Shown: in pieces, positions 17,360 through 26,184 of the stretch
Numbering within the stretch: the stretch's first letter is position 1
Layout of the letters: each line of letters opens with the position of its first letter
Source: Pseudoalteromonas luteoviolacea
GTDB taxonomy: Bacteria; Pseudomonadota; Gammaproteobacteria; Enterobacterales; Alteromonadaceae
NCBI RefSeq assembly: GCF_001696455.1
Contig: NZ_MAUJ01000001.1
Span: 248,001 to 312,000, forward strand
DNA: 64,000 nt
Direction: 5' to 3'
Translations under genes and position numbers: made by a program
The notes under the pieces: model-generated
The model's database searches: none
The model's input: only the letters and a program-made list of their open reading frames with translations
What the model was told of the DNA's origin: nothing

Positions 17360-17758
17360 TTAGCTACTAAAAACTCTTGCCAAAATAGGAAAAAGAGCTG
17401 TTAAGCAAGCAGTTAGTAAAAATGCATGGAATATCATTAAAAATATAGTGTGGTAAAGGCGCTTACAAGTCTCTTTGATTGTACAGAATATAGGGTTTGC
17501 ATATAGCGGAGTTAAGAACGGCAAGGGACCTTTACTTATCTTACTTTTATTAAAATAGTTAACTGAAGCGAACCCCATCATCACAACTTGCACGACTGCA
17601 AAACCCGTGAAAAAGATAATTTCGCTGAGGAACTGAGAAAATCCATTTGCAAGTTGAGAAAGGATAAATATAAGAAGCATTAAACCAAGCAGCTTAAAAA
17701 AAGCATGTTGATGCTTTGCGTTGAACTTTTCTGCAAATAATTTAGGTAAATAGTCCAT
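17360..17758 (-). CDS. three-helix membrane protein, unknown function
   Basis: 132 residues with three hydrophobic helices (FFKLLGLMLLIFILSQLA, IIFFTGFAVVQVVMMGFAS, IFLMIFHAFLLTACLTALF). No family recognised and no strong ribosome site. Its ATG lies 12 bases after an attC-like site on the minus strand, and its stop sits in AGCTAACAAATCC, resembling the left edge of another. This is the arrangement of an integron gene cassette. Confidence 0.5.
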   Translation of the reverse strand: MDYLPKLFAEKFNAKHQHAFFKLLGLMLLIFILSQLANGFSQFLSEIIFFTGFAVVQVVMMGFASVNYFNKSKISKGPLPFLTPLYANPIFCTIKETCKRLYHTIFLMIFHAFLLTACLTALFPILARVFSS

Positions 17759-17770
17759 GTACTTTTCGTT

Positions 17771-17837
17771 CGTTAACGCCTTAGATACCCGTGCTCATTA
17801 GCATAAGTAAGCGTTTATTGTGATTTGGCTCGTTATA
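17771..17837 (-). other. attC-like recombination site (candidate)
   Basis: On the minus strand the 67 bases run from GTATAACGAGCC to GGCGTTAACG. TAAC pairs with GTTA and GCC with GGC, with two unpaired bases (GA) on one arm only, the asymmetry expected of attC. The gene at 17758 starts right after. The outer bases deviate from the RYYYAAC/GTTRRRY consensus, so it is at best a divergent site. Confidence 0.4.
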
Positions 17838-17946
17838 CACCATTTTGTGCTAATTTCTCAAGCGTATTACCCATATATAGGCGCTGAAATTTCCTAAGGT
17901 TATGGTTCTACACGTGCTGTTGACCACAGCCCGTGCGCTTTATGTG

Positions 17947-18167
17947 TTAAGAATCTCGCAGCCATGCAAGCACTCCAAGATACGCTATATCACGCACTGC
18001 CAGCAGAATTGGTAGTGCAATTAGTAACGCAAAAAAACGTAATAGGGCAGGAATTAGCAAAAAGTTGCGCTTCTGATTACCAGACGTTCAATATTGTAGT
18101 TTGCCGCCAGGGCTTCTAAGTTAATACCAAATGCTGAGGCTAATATAAGGGCTGGGTAAAAATACAT
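17947..18167 (-). pseudogene. broken membrane-protein reading frames
   Basis: Two overlapping minus-strand frames look protein-coding but are short: 18054-18167 (starts MYFYPALILASAFGINLEAL, 37 residues) and 17947-18087 (contains LIPALLRFFALLIALPILLA and ends AYLGVLAWLRDS). Together they suggest the remains of one small hydrophobic protein. No family recognised. They lie between the accessory region and tRNA-Pro, a usual place for mobile-element scars. Confidence 0.35.
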
Positions 18168-18306
18168 TACTTCTTGCTGGTAATTCTATGTTGATTGCTG
18201 AGGCTCAGGTGCTTGCTGTTGTAAGTAAATAAGCGTGAGTTTTACGGTGTTTTTGAGCTGAGGTTTTGCACTTATTTTGCACAAGATAAGGTTTAGGTGT
18301 TGAAAT

Positions 18307-18329
18307 ACCTTTCCAAGTATTTGAAAGGT
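18307..18329 (-). terminator. hairpin downstream of tRNA-Pro
   Basis: A 7-bp stem ACCTTTC/GAAAGGT with a 9-base loop, 12 bases after the 3' end of the tRNA on the minus strand, followed by ATTTC. A weak terminator candidate. Confidence 0.4.
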
Positions 18330-18340
18330 AGGGGAAAAGC

Positions 18341-18417
18341 TGGTCGGCATAGCAGGATTTGAACCTGCGACCCCTGACACCCCATGACAGTGCGCTACCA
18401 AGCTGCGCTATATGCCG
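18341..18417 (-). tRNA. tRNA-Pro (anticodon GGG)
   Basis: On the minus strand the 77 bases begin CGGCATA and end TATGCCG-ACCA, a perfect 7-bp acceptor stem with encoded CCA. The D arm (TAGCGCAGCTTGGTAGCGCA), the anticodon loop ATGGGGT and the T arm (GCAGGTTCAAATCCTGC) are all present. The anticodon stem has the same T-T mismatch as I recall for Escherichia coli proL. It reads CCC/CCU proline codons. Confidence 0.96.
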
Positions 18418-18767
18418 ACTTGGTTTGTCACTATAATGATTTTATTTTAAAAGGCAATAACTAATTGGTTTGTTTGGACATTAATTCATCATATCACTTA
18501 AATTGAGTGTTACTGGCTGTATTTTCTAGCGAAAAAAGTCGAAAAAACCAATTTGTAAATATGATGTGAAAATAGATACTGTAACTTATCAAAAGTTAAC
18601 CCTTGCACTGCTTTAGCCCAAAATGTCTAATAGCTTATTCCTAAGTTAATGAAAAATATAATTATTTACTACTGACTATCTATATCAAACCCATAGAGTT
18701 TGTTAGCCTTTGCATCACAAGGTGGCATTGAAGCCGCCAAATATCCAATGACAAAAAGGAAACACAT
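18418..18767. other. intergenic region upstream of fibrinogen-like gene
   Basis: 350 AT-rich bases between the tRNA (minus) and the gene at 18768 (plus). It must hold both promoters. I see no repeats, operators or further genes. Confidence 0.35.
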
Positions 18768-20153
18768 ATGTTTAAACAAGCTTTACTGACAGTATCGGTG
18801 TTGGCTGCTTGCTCTGCAAGCGCAGTTGTACTGGTTGAAAATACGACGGACAACATTGGCGCAGTGTTAAACGTTGCAGACAATGAAGTCGTGATTTCAG
18901 GTGTTGCAAGTAACCTAGATCAAGAGCCTGGTGCAGTTGCATTACAAAACAATCAAGATGGAACGTTTACAGTAAGCTTTAAAGAGTGGGAATATCTCGA
19001 TGGTGCGCATTCCAATGAGACTATCTCAACACTCAAACTCAGTGCAGGCACGCACACCATGCAAGACGGGTCTATTTGGGAGGTAGGCACTGTTGATTTA
19101 AGCACGGCTAACCAAACGTTTAACTTTTCACAGCAGTACGATCAAGTTCCATACTTATTTTTAAGCCCTCAGTCTGACAATGGTGGGTTTGCTTATGTGG
19201 CACGTGCTAATAGTGTGAATCAAATTGGGTTTAGTGCCAAAATCCAATATCAAGAATTACAAACGGCAGCAAATACACGTGCTGGGCAAACGGTTGCATA
19301 TTTGGCTGTATATGCGCCTAGCAAATCAGGAAATTTGGATACGGGTGAAGTGTATAGGCTAAACCAAGTTAAAGTAGACGAGTTACCAGTGCAATTCGAA
19401 AGCCATGAGCTGTTTTTACAGGAAGAGCAATCACGAGATGCAGAGCTTGTGCATGTCCATGAAGTGATTAATGTTCTTGATATCAATGGACACCTATTTG
19501 CACAAGATATTACGTCAATTGGTGGTGATACCGCGACCATCCGCGCCAACAAAAATGTCAACCCAGCAATTGGAAATACGAGCTGTAAGGCTATTTTAGA
19601 TAAAGACTCAGCTGCGAAATCTGGTTACTACACACTAGATCCTGACGGCACGGGAGGGTTGCCTGAATTCACCACTTACTGTGACATGGAGACCGAAGGG
19701 GGCGGTTGGACCCTTATGGGGATCCGTTATGTACCGGGTAAAGCGTACAATCACATTCATGACTTTGAAGTACTGTTTACAGCGACACAAAACATCACTT
19801 CATTTGATGACAACTATCACTTAACCGACACTCAGTGGGTTCATTATAAAAATAACAGTCAAGAGTTAATGGTTACGATGCGTGATGTCGGTGTGTTTGC
19901 GGTTGCTGATATTGCAGTATTGAACAACGCGAGCTGTATTCCACTTCAAGATACGTTAGGTAGAAATCATGGTATGACAGGTGAGCATCAGTTCAGACTT
20001 TACTGGCATGAGACATCGGGTTGCAGTGGCACTGGTAGTGACTATTCAATGTTAAACTATCACAATATCTATGCGTATGCAGGCGGGGTGTATAAAGCTG
20101 GCAATGTCGCGGGTATAGCGGTAGAACAAACTACGTATATCTTTGTGAGATAA
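18768..20153 (+). CDS. secreted fibrinogen-like YCDxxxxGGGW domain protein
   Basis: 461 residues with AAAGGA before the ATG and a signal peptide (MFKQALLTVSVLAACSASA). The middle (about 85-165) has a beta pattern that resembles H-type-lectin-like modules (NQTFNFSQQYDQVPYLFLSP). After a linker the fibrinogen-related domain begins at SCKAILD, with YCDMETEGGGWTL near residues 303-315, paired Cys, and an end in IFVR. Same class as the protein at 397 but with different N-terminal modules. Probably a secreted glycan- or surface-binding protein. Convergent with the aminopeptidase operon. Confidence 0.8.
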   Translation: MFKQALLTVSVLAACSASAVVLVENTTDNIGAVLNVADNEVVISGVASNLDQEPGAVALQNNQDGTFTVSFKEWEYLDGAHSNETISTLKLSAGTHTMQDGSIWEVGTVDLSTANQTFNFSQQYDQVPYLFLSPQSDNGGFAYVARANSVNQIGFSAKIQYQELQTAANTRAGQTVAYLAVYAPSKSGNLDTGEVYRLNQVKVDELPVQFESHELFLQEEQSRDAELVHVHEVINVLDINGHLFAQDITSIGGDTATIRANKNVNPAIGNTSCKAILDKDSAAKSGYYTLDPDGTGGLPEFTTYCDMETEGGGWTLMGIRYVPGKAYNHIHDFEVLFTATQNITSFDDNYHLTDTQWVHYKNNSQELMVTMRDVGVFAVADIAVLNNASCIPLQDTLGRNHGMTGEHQFRLYWHETSGCSGTGSDYSMLNYHNIYAYAGGVYKAGNVAGIAVEQTTYIFVR

Positions 20154-20158
20154 AGAAA

Positions 20159-20186
20159 AAGGAGCAACCTGAAGAGGTTGCTCCTT
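20159..20186 (-). terminator. strong terminator between convergent genes
   Basis: A perfect 12-bp stem AAGGAGCAACCT/AGGTTGCTCCTT with a GAAG loop. The minus-strand side continues CCTTTTTCTTT, so it clearly ends the DUF6702/aminopeptidase unit. It may also act on the fibrinogen-like gene from the other side. Confidence 0.85.
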
Positions 20187-20203
20187 GACAATAGCAGAGG
20201 GGT

Positions 20204-20701
20204 TTAAAAACGCGTTACTAGCCAAGTTTTATCATGGCTAAAATACAAAGTACGAATTTTGCCTTTACCTTCAACGTTGACCATATTGACCTGAGTAGGC
20301 CACAGGTCTCTTAGTGCGCCGTTAAACATTTTAATGCCAGCAGTCGCTTCAGATAGTTTGGTTTCTTGGTATACCCAAAAAAACTTACCGTCTACTTCAA
20401 ATCCAACGTCTGTGAGTTCTATGGCGTCACCGTTTAAGGTTTTAAGTTGAAACTGCTTGGCCACATAGTCGGCAAACTGTTGCTGCGTTTCTTTTGAGTT
20501 CAGAATGTCAGCATGTTTATCAAATAGTGACTGCACGGCATGTTCAGTATCATGAAGATAAAAGCGATGCATCAGCTCTAGCTGACCCGTATTTTTGTTA
20601 AACAAGGCCGTTGTTTCAGATGCCTTTTGTTGGTGAGCCATCAGCGTGGTACTCATCAATAACATTAACACGGTTGCCAAAAGGTGAATGTGCTTAGCCA
20701 T
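20204..20701 (-). CDS. DUF6702-like periplasmic protein
   Basis: 165 residues with a signal peptide (MAKHIHLLATVLMLLMSTTLMA). The first base of its ATG is the last base of the aminopeptidase stop codon, so it is translationally coupled. Motifs such as RFYLHDTEHAVQ, VDGKFFWVYQE and the end YFSHDKTWLVTRF fit the small DUF6702 family, which often accompanies M1 metallopeptidases. No biochemical function is known; a partner or exported accessory of the peptidase is likely. Confidence 0.75.
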   Translation of the reverse strand: MAKHIHLLATVLMLLMSTTLMAHQQKASETTALFNKNTGQLELMHRFYLHDTEHAVQSLFDKHADILNSKETQQQFADYVAKQFQLKTLNGDAIELTDVGFEVDGKFFWVYQETKLSEATAGIKMFNGALRDLWPTQVNMVNVEGKGKIRTLYFSHDKTWLVTRF

Positions 20702-23157
20702 TACTTATCCTCTTGCTGGTTGTCAGCTTTGATCTTAGTTTTGATGTCTTGCATGATATCGCGCTTCACTTTGTCCTTACTTTTCGCCTTTTTATACGCT
20801 TCAACGCGAGAAGGAATAATACGACGAGGGTAGTGATTGTTCTCAATATTCACGTCGGCCGTTTCCCAACCTGGATCGACAACAACTTGCTTTAGCACCT
20901 TGTTTTTGTCAGTCACGATTAACTTACGAACTTGCTTTGGCGAACGACGCCAAATTTCAGCAGGAATATACTGATTTTCTGTACTGCCATCTTCATAACT
21001 TAGCTCTAGTAAGATAGGCATAACCAGTCCACCAAGATTGGAGAACTCAAGCACATAATAGTTTTTGTCCTCTTCTAACGCGCGGGTAAGCGTTTTGCGC
21101 TCCCATGGTTTAAGAGACTCCATGAACTCCCTGTATTGGTTTCGCTCTTTATTCGTGACCGTAAAGCGATCATTTTCGTCGTAAAAGTCGCTAATATCTG
21201 GGTTCAATTCAATCCATAACTTCTTGCCTTCAGCTTTATTACGCTCAACGAAAAGCGATGAAGGTTTGTTTTGTTCAAACTGGCGTTCGCGGGCAAAGTC
21301 GATGTCTGGATCGTGTGTATCTAGACGCATTTGGTACACTTTGTCTACGGAAATATCAACGTGATCGGTCGAGTAAAACCAGCCTCGCCAGAACCAATCT
21401 AGGTCAACACCAGAGGCTTCTTCCATAGTACGGAAAAAGTCAGATGGTGTAGGGCGTTTAAAACGCCAGCGCTCAGAAAACTCTTTAAACGCAAAGTCGA
21501 ATAGTTCACGGCCTAAAATTACTTCTCGTAATATATTTAAAGCAGCTGCTGGCTTAGTATAGGCATTAGGACCTAAATTTAAGACGCTGTCAGATTGGGT
21601 CATGATTGGAACCTGATTTTCAGATTTCATATACCCGACGATGTCTCTGGGTTCTACACCCCATGGAATATTTGGATCCCATTCACGTCCTGCCACACCA
21701 TCAAGGAAGCTGTTTAGGCCTTCATCCATCCACGTCCACTGGCGCTCGTCCGAATTCACTATCATAGGGAAGTAGATGTGACCAATTTCATGGATGACAA
21801 CACCAATCAAGAAACGCTTTTCAGCTTGAGAGTAGGTACGTGTGCCATCGTCTTGAAGCTCTGTACGCGGACCGTTAAAGGTGATCATCGGATATTCCAT
21901 ACCGCCCACTGGGCCATTGACCGACTGTGCAGTTGGATAGGGGTAGTCAAATGAAAAGCGAGAGTACACTTCCATTGTGTGGATCACAGATTCTGTTGAG
22001 TACTTTTTCCAAAGGTCACCCCCTTCTTTGGGGTAGAAAGACATCGCCATAACGTGCGGCATCTCGTCACCGCCTTGCTGGTAGCCACGTGCATCCCACA
22101 TGAATTTACGTGATGAAGCCCACGCAAAATCGCGTACATTGTCCGCTTTAAACTTCCAAGTTTTACGCTTATTGGTGCCTGCTTTTTCATTATCGAGCGC
22201 TTCTTCTTCAGTCACGATAAAAACTGGGCGCTTGGCGGTTTTCGCTTCTTTTAGGCGTGCACGTTGTGTTTTAGTCAGCACATCTTTTGGGTTGGTCAGT
22301 ACACCTGTTGCACTAACAATATGGTCAGCGGGTACTTCAATTTCGACTTCGTAGTCGCCAAACTCTAGAGTGAATTCACCGCGTCCAAGAAACTCTTTGT
22401 TGGTCCAAGCTTCATAATCGGTATAGGCGTGCATTCTTGGGAACCACTGTGCGAGCAAGAATATGTCATTACCGCCTGGTCTGGCATCATCAGCAAAGTG
22501 CTCGTAACCAGAGCGCGCAGACACTGCGTCTTCTTCGACAATGTTGAACGCAAAGTCAATGGCAAACTTTACCGAGTCGCCTGACTTCAAAGGCTTGGGT
22601 AAATCAATACGCATTTGTGTACCCACAATGGTAAAGCTTAGCTTTTTACCACGGTTATCTGTCACGGCACTGATTTCGTAGCCAAGCTCATTGTCAGTCA
22701 TAAACTGCTGTCTTCTCAGCTCGCCTAAACTGATTTTCGCAGGCTTATTCGTATCGCCAGCCTGTGTGAGGGGCCCTCTGCGCCCAACGCCACCAAAATT
22801 GTTCGCCATATTGGCGATAGAGTCATCTTTAAAGATGTTTTGGTCCAATTGAACCCAAAGGTACTTTAGACGGTAGGGTGAGTTGTTATGATAGGTGATC
22901 TTCTCATGACCAGTTAACCGACGTTTTTTCTCGTCAAGAGAGACTTTAATTTTATAGTCTACTTTTTGTTGCCAGTATTGCTGGCCGGGCTCTCCAGCCG
23001 CATTGCGGTAGACATTTGGCGTAGGCAGTACTTCATCCAATTGACGGAATTTGTCTTCAAAGTCGCCCTTTGTTTGTTTTATTGCTGACGCGTGAGCTGA
23101 AGATAAAAATATCAGCGGTGCGAGCAGCGCAATGATTAATGATGTGTTTGTTTTCAT
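20701..23157 (-). CDS. M1 family metallopeptidase (zinc aminopeptidase-like)
   Basis: 818 residues with a signal peptide (to about HASA, 24). The zinc site is HEIGH at 456-460 plus Glu479 in MDEGLNSF, the HExxH-18-E signature of gluzincins. GGMEYP at 418-423 takes the place of the GAMEN exopeptidase motif. An N-terminal beta region (60-280) matches the M1 saddle domain. The C-terminal part (690-818) is charged and lacks the usual helical ERAP-like domain. It would trim peptides outside the cytoplasm. Co-transcribed with the DUF6702 gene, and a Zur-like palindrome lies 90 bases upstream, which suggests zinc-dependent expression. Confidence 0.85.
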   Translation of the reverse strand: MKTNTSLIIALLAPLIFLSSAHASAIKQTKGDFEDKFRQLDEVLPTPNVYRNAAGEPGQQYWQQKVDYKIKVSLDEKKRRLTGHEKITYHNNSPYRLKYLWVQLDQNIFKDDSIANMANNFGGVGRRGPLTQAGDTNKPAKISLGELRRQQFMTDNELGYEISAVTDNRGKKLSFTIVGTQMRIDLPKPLKSGDSVKFAIDFAFNIVEEDAVSARSGYEHFADDARPGGNDIFLLAQWFPRMHAYTDYEAWTNKEFLGRGEFTLEFGDYEVEIEVPADHIVSATGVLTNPKDVLTKTQRARLKEAKTAKRPVFIVTEEEALDNEKAGTNKRKTWKFKADNVRDFAWASSRKFMWDARGYQQGGDEMPHVMAMSFYPKEGGDLWKKYSTESVIHTMEVYSRFSFDYPYPTAQSVNGPVGGMEYPMITFNGPRTELQDDGTRTYSQAEKRFLIGVVIHEIGHIYFPMIVNSDERQWTWMDEGLNSFLDGVAGREWDPNIPWGVEPRDIVGYMKSENQVPIMTQSDSVLNLGPNAYTKPAAALNILREVILGRELFDFAFKEFSERWRFKRPTPSDFFRTMEEASGVDLDWFWRGWFYSTDHVDISVDKVYQMRLDTHDPDIDFARERQFEQNKPSSLFVERNKAEGKKLWIELNPDISDFYDENDRFTVTNKERNQYREFMESLKPWERKTLTRALEEDKNYYVLEFSNLGGLVMPILLELSYEDGSTENQYIPAEIWRRSPKQVRKLIVTDKNKVLKQVVVDPGWETADVNIENNHYPRRIIPSRVEAYKKAKSKDKVKRDIMQDIKTKIKADNQQEDK

Positions 23158-23247
23158 TTTATATTCTTTCTTGTTTTCACTATTTTAATTGCTGAATCAC
23201 AGCGGTATATGTTGGTTAGGTCGTAAGAAACCTCCTATAGTTTGCAA

Positions 23248-23264
23248 TTGTTATATTGTAACAA
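23248..23264. promoter_or_regulatory. Zur-box-like palindrome before M1 peptidase operon
   Basis: TTGTTATATTGTAACAA is a near-perfect palindrome (TTGTTA-TATTG-TAACAA). It matches 12 of 15 positions of the TGTTATAATATAACA core of gammaproteobacterial Zur sites. It lies about 90 bases upstream of the aminopeptidase start. Inference from sequence only. Confidence 0.5.
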
Positions 23265-23310
23265 CGCTAAAAAATGTAAATAAAGCGTTTGCGATGAGTG
23301 TTTTGGCATT

Positions 23311-24309
23311 TTAAATAAGGCAATTAAGTAATAACGCTTGCCATTTTGGATCTCGGTGTAATGCAATGATCTCAATGCGGCTTTCCAAACATTCGTCTAA
23401 CTCTATTTCTGTGATGCCATCGGCAGTTTTGTTATAAGCAAAGATACCCTGAGCAGTTATAAATACGGCTTTGAGGCGTTCAGCTTCAATACTGGTGATA
23501 AATTGGTGCAATTTCTGACGATCAAATATTTGATCTGGTGAAAAGCGCCAGCCAACACTGAGAAAACCTTCTCCCTCATTTTGTGCTTCAAGAAAGCCGC
23601 TGTTTGGAATGGGCTGGGTATTGATGTCTCTCGTAGGGTCGACTTCGTGATGGTGGTGGTGACAGGGAGGTTTAATAAGTGCTTTTGTCGGGCCAACTAA
23701 CCATTGGCTATCTAATTGACCTTGCTCGCAAAAGTATAGCTTTTTGCTGTCAAAACCTTGCTCTGATAAGTAACGAGTGAGTGTGTCTTGATGATGAGGG
23801 GCGTATAAATCTTGCTTATTGCCAATCACAACATCTGATATTGCAATTTGTTGAACAAAAGTTGCGTGCTCTGTGTAGCGTTTATTCTCTAAATTACGAG
23901 CATCTACCAAAGTGATCACTTGTTCTAAGTTTAAAAGTTTCTGGTAATAGTCATTAGAGAGTAATTGTAGGACTTCGAGCGGATGGCCAAGGCCTGTAGG
24001 TTCAATGAGTAGCCTGTGTGGTTTAGCTTCACTGAGCAGTTGATTTAATGCGATTTGCATTGGCAGACCTGACGCACAACACATGCAGCCGCCGGGTACT
24101 TCACGTATGAATACCGAGTCATTTTGTTGTCCATTCAACAGATTGCCATCAATGCCGATTTCTCCAAATTCATTGACCAGAATCGCCCAGCGTTCATTTT
24201 CAGGCTTTTGCGAAATCAGATGTTGGATGGCTGAGGTTTTACCCACTCCCAAAAAACCAGTAATGATATTGGCTGGAATGGCCGAAATTGGCGCACGTGT
24301 ATTTTGCAT
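23311..24309 (-). CDS. COG0523 (CobW/YeiR-like) GTPase, probable zinc metallochaperone
   Basis: 332 residues. The ATG at 24309 is chosen for GGAG six bases upstream; a TTG at 24330 would add 7 residues. Walker A GFLGVGKT is at 18-25, the metal-binding CxCC motif GGCMCC at 73-78, GNKQD serves as the G4 motif, and a run of five His precedes the C-terminal CobW_C domain. These are hallmarks of COG0523 G3E GTPases that deliver zinc to client proteins under starvation. A close match to the Zur operator lies 54 bases upstream, supporting zinc control. The adjacent M1 zinc peptidase is a possible client. Nitrile hydratase or cobalamin roles look unlikely because no such genes are near. Confidence 0.85.
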   Translation of the reverse strand: MQNTRAPISAIPANIITGFLGVGKTSAIQHLISQKPENERWAILVNEFGEIGIDGNLLNGQQNDSVFIREVPGGCMCCASGLPMQIALNQLLSEAKPHRLLIEPTGLGHPLEVLQLLSNDYYQKLLNLEQVITLVDARNLENKRYTEHATFVQQIAISDVVIGNKQDLYAPHHQDTLTRYLSEQGFDSKKLYFCEQGQLDSQWLVGPTKALIKPPCHHHHHEVDPTRDINTQPIPNSGFLEAQNEGEGFLSVGWRFSPDQIFDRQKLHQFITSIEAERLKAVFITAQGIFAYNKTADGITEIELDECLESRIEIIALHRDPKWQALLLNCLI

Positions 24310-24362
24310 TGCTTGCTCCAAAATATTCAAAGCGATGGTGACGGTTCGAGTGGATTATATTT

Positions 24363-24386
24363 GAAATGTTATAATATAACAATTAT
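24363..24386. promoter_or_regulatory. Zur operator before COG0523 gene
   Basis: GAAATGTTATAATATAAC followed by AATTAT closely matches the classic Zur box of enterobacterial znu genes (first 18 bases as in the consensus, right arm degenerate). Located 54-77 bases upstream of the metallochaperone start, where a repressor would cover the promoter. Confidence 0.7.
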
Positions 24387-24531
24387 TGAATTCTACCGAA
24401 TTGTATAATCTTAGATTAATTCGTCTATGGGTAGCGCACGGTTGTGCAGGGCAGTGCTGAAGTCTCTTTTCAGCTGATTGAAAATAATAGGAAGGGGCAA
24501 TTGATATAGTCGAGGTTATCAATCAAAGAAA

Positions 24532-24558
24532 GAAAAACGGCAGGTTTGCTGCCGTTTT
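24532..24558 (-). terminator. rho-independent terminator
   Basis: A 10-bp stem AAAACGGCAG/CTGCCGTTTT with a 5-base loop. On the minus strand it ends CCGTTTTTCTTTC. It lies 15 bases past the stop of the alanine symporter gene. Confidence 0.88.
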
Positions 24559-24572
24559 CAATAAACTAAAGG

Positions 24573-25991
24573 CTATTTTTTGTGCCAAATCCCTGCTGGC
24601 AGTGTTTTAGCAATTTCTGGTCGGCTACTTGGGTCAAATTTAGGTGTTTTACCTTCTTTTAACTGAGCTCGGTAGTCTTTAGCTAACCATATAACAATAC
24701 CTGAGAGCATAAACAGAGCGGCAACGTTGACGATAGCCATTAACCCCATTGAAATGTCTGCTAATGTCCATATGAGACCAAGTTCGCCTACAGCACCAAA
24801 CATCACCATGCCTAAAACACAAACTCGGAAAACCATCATCGCCATTTTATTTTCTTGCAGAAAAATCAGGTTTGTTTCAGCATAGCTATAGTTGGCAACA
24901 ATTGACGTGAATGCAAAAAAGAAAATCGCAACCGCAATAAATACAGCGCCCCAGTCACCTACGTGTTCAACAATGGCTTTTTGAGTAAGTGCTATACCTG
25001 TTAAACCAGAGTCTGGTACTAATTGATTTGAAAGTAAGATCAACGCTGCGGTAGCACTACAAATAACAATCGTGTCTACAAACACGCCAAGCATTTGTAC
25101 ATAGCCTTGAGAGGCAGGGTGGTTAGGATTAGGCGTTGCACTTGCTGCTGCGTTTGCGGCACTACCCATACCCGCTTCATTAGAGAATAAGCCTCGTTTT
25201 ATACCTTGTATCATCGCTTGCATAACCGCGTAACCCACGGCGCCGCCAGCGGCTTGCTCCAGCCCAAATGCGCTGTCAATAATTTGCTTAAAGACCGCTG
25301 GAAGCTGCGAAAAGTTGCTAAAACATACGTACAGCGCAACGAGTAAGTATGCAAGTGCCATAAACGGTACCACGAGCTCTGCAAAGCGTGCGATTGTTTT
25401 TAAACCACCAAAGATAATGATAGCTGAGCCAACCACTAAGATGATACCCATCATGTATTTAGGTACATCAAATGCCACTTCAAATGCTGCTGCAATGGAA
25501 TTTGATTGTACGGCGTTAAATACCAATCCAAACGCAAGAATTAAGCACAGCGAAAATAACACGCCCATCCAGCGTTTATTCAGTCCGTACTGCATGTAGT
25601 ATGCTGGTCCGCCGCGGTAGTTGCCTTCTTCATCTTTTACTTTGTAGAGCTGTGCGAGGGCGCTTTCTGCAAAGCTGGTTGCCATGCCTATCAGTGCAAT
25701 TAACCACATCCAAAATATCGCGCCCGCGCCACCAAGGTATAGTGCTACAGCAACACCCGCCATGTTACCTGTGCCCACGCGAGCCGCCAGCGATGTACAA
25801 AACGCCTGAAATGATGAAATCCCTTCACCTGAACCATTACGGCTGTTGGCCATAACTTTGATCATATGGGGGAACTGGGCAAATTGAATGAACCCCAGTC
25901 TCACAGTAAAGAAAACACCGGCTGCTATTAATAGGTATATAAGAATATGTCCCCACAACAGGCCACTGATTTGGTTAATAAACTCAGCCAT
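24573..25991 (-). CDS. sodium:alanine symporter (AgcS family)
   Basis: 472 residues with AAAGGAT before the ATG and about eleven membrane helices. Family signatures are seen as SFQAFCTSLAARVGTGNMAGVA (about 60), GGPAYYMQYGLNKRW (about 127) and KRGLFSNEAGMGSAANAAA (about 270). These residues form the substrate and sodium site in AgcS transporters, which import alanine or glycine with Na+. Length and order are normal. Single-gene unit with its own terminator. Confidence 0.93.
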   Translation of the reverse strand: MAEFINQISGLLWGHILIYLLIAAGVFFTVRLGFIQFAQFPHMIKVMANSRNGSGEGISSFQAFCTSLAARVGTGNMAGVAVALYLGGAGAIFWMWLIALIGMATSFAESALAQLYKVKDEEGNYRGGPAYYMQYGLNKRWMGVLFSLCLILAFGLVFNAVQSNSIAAAFEVAFDVPKYMMGIILVVGSAIIIFGGLKTIARFAELVVPFMALAYLLVALYVCFSNFSQLPAVFKQIIDSAFGLEQAAGGAVGYAVMQAMIQGIKRGLFSNEAGMGSAANAAASATPNPNHPASQGYVQMLGVFVDTIVICSATAALILLSNQLVPDSGLTGIALTQKAIVEHVGDWGAVFIAVAIFFFAFTSIVANYSYAETNLIFLQENKMAMMVFRVCVLGMVMFGAVGELGLIWTLADISMGLMAIVNVAALFMLSGIVIWLAKDYRAQLKEGKTPKFDPSSRPEIAKTLPAGIWHKK

Positions 25992-26184
25992 CGGATATCC
26001 TTTGATTAAGGTAACGAATAATTTTGAGAGCGTAACTTACCATAAATAGGGCGGTTCATGAAATTACTGCGATAATTACAACGATACATTGAACAGGCCG
26101 TATCGGTATTTTGACTAATATTTTCAATTAAATAGCAGTGCTTTACCTCTTTTTTGTACCAAGCTATAGGTTACCAAGTAAGTG

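Noticed and set aside
18186..18401. 71-codon minus frame overlapping tRNA-Pro
   Set aside because: Most of it is tRNA sequence read as protein (SGVAGSNPAMPT), a common artefact.
23600..23680. Poly-His codon run as a possible repeat
   Set aside because: It is an ordinary metal-binding His tract of the COG0523 protein.
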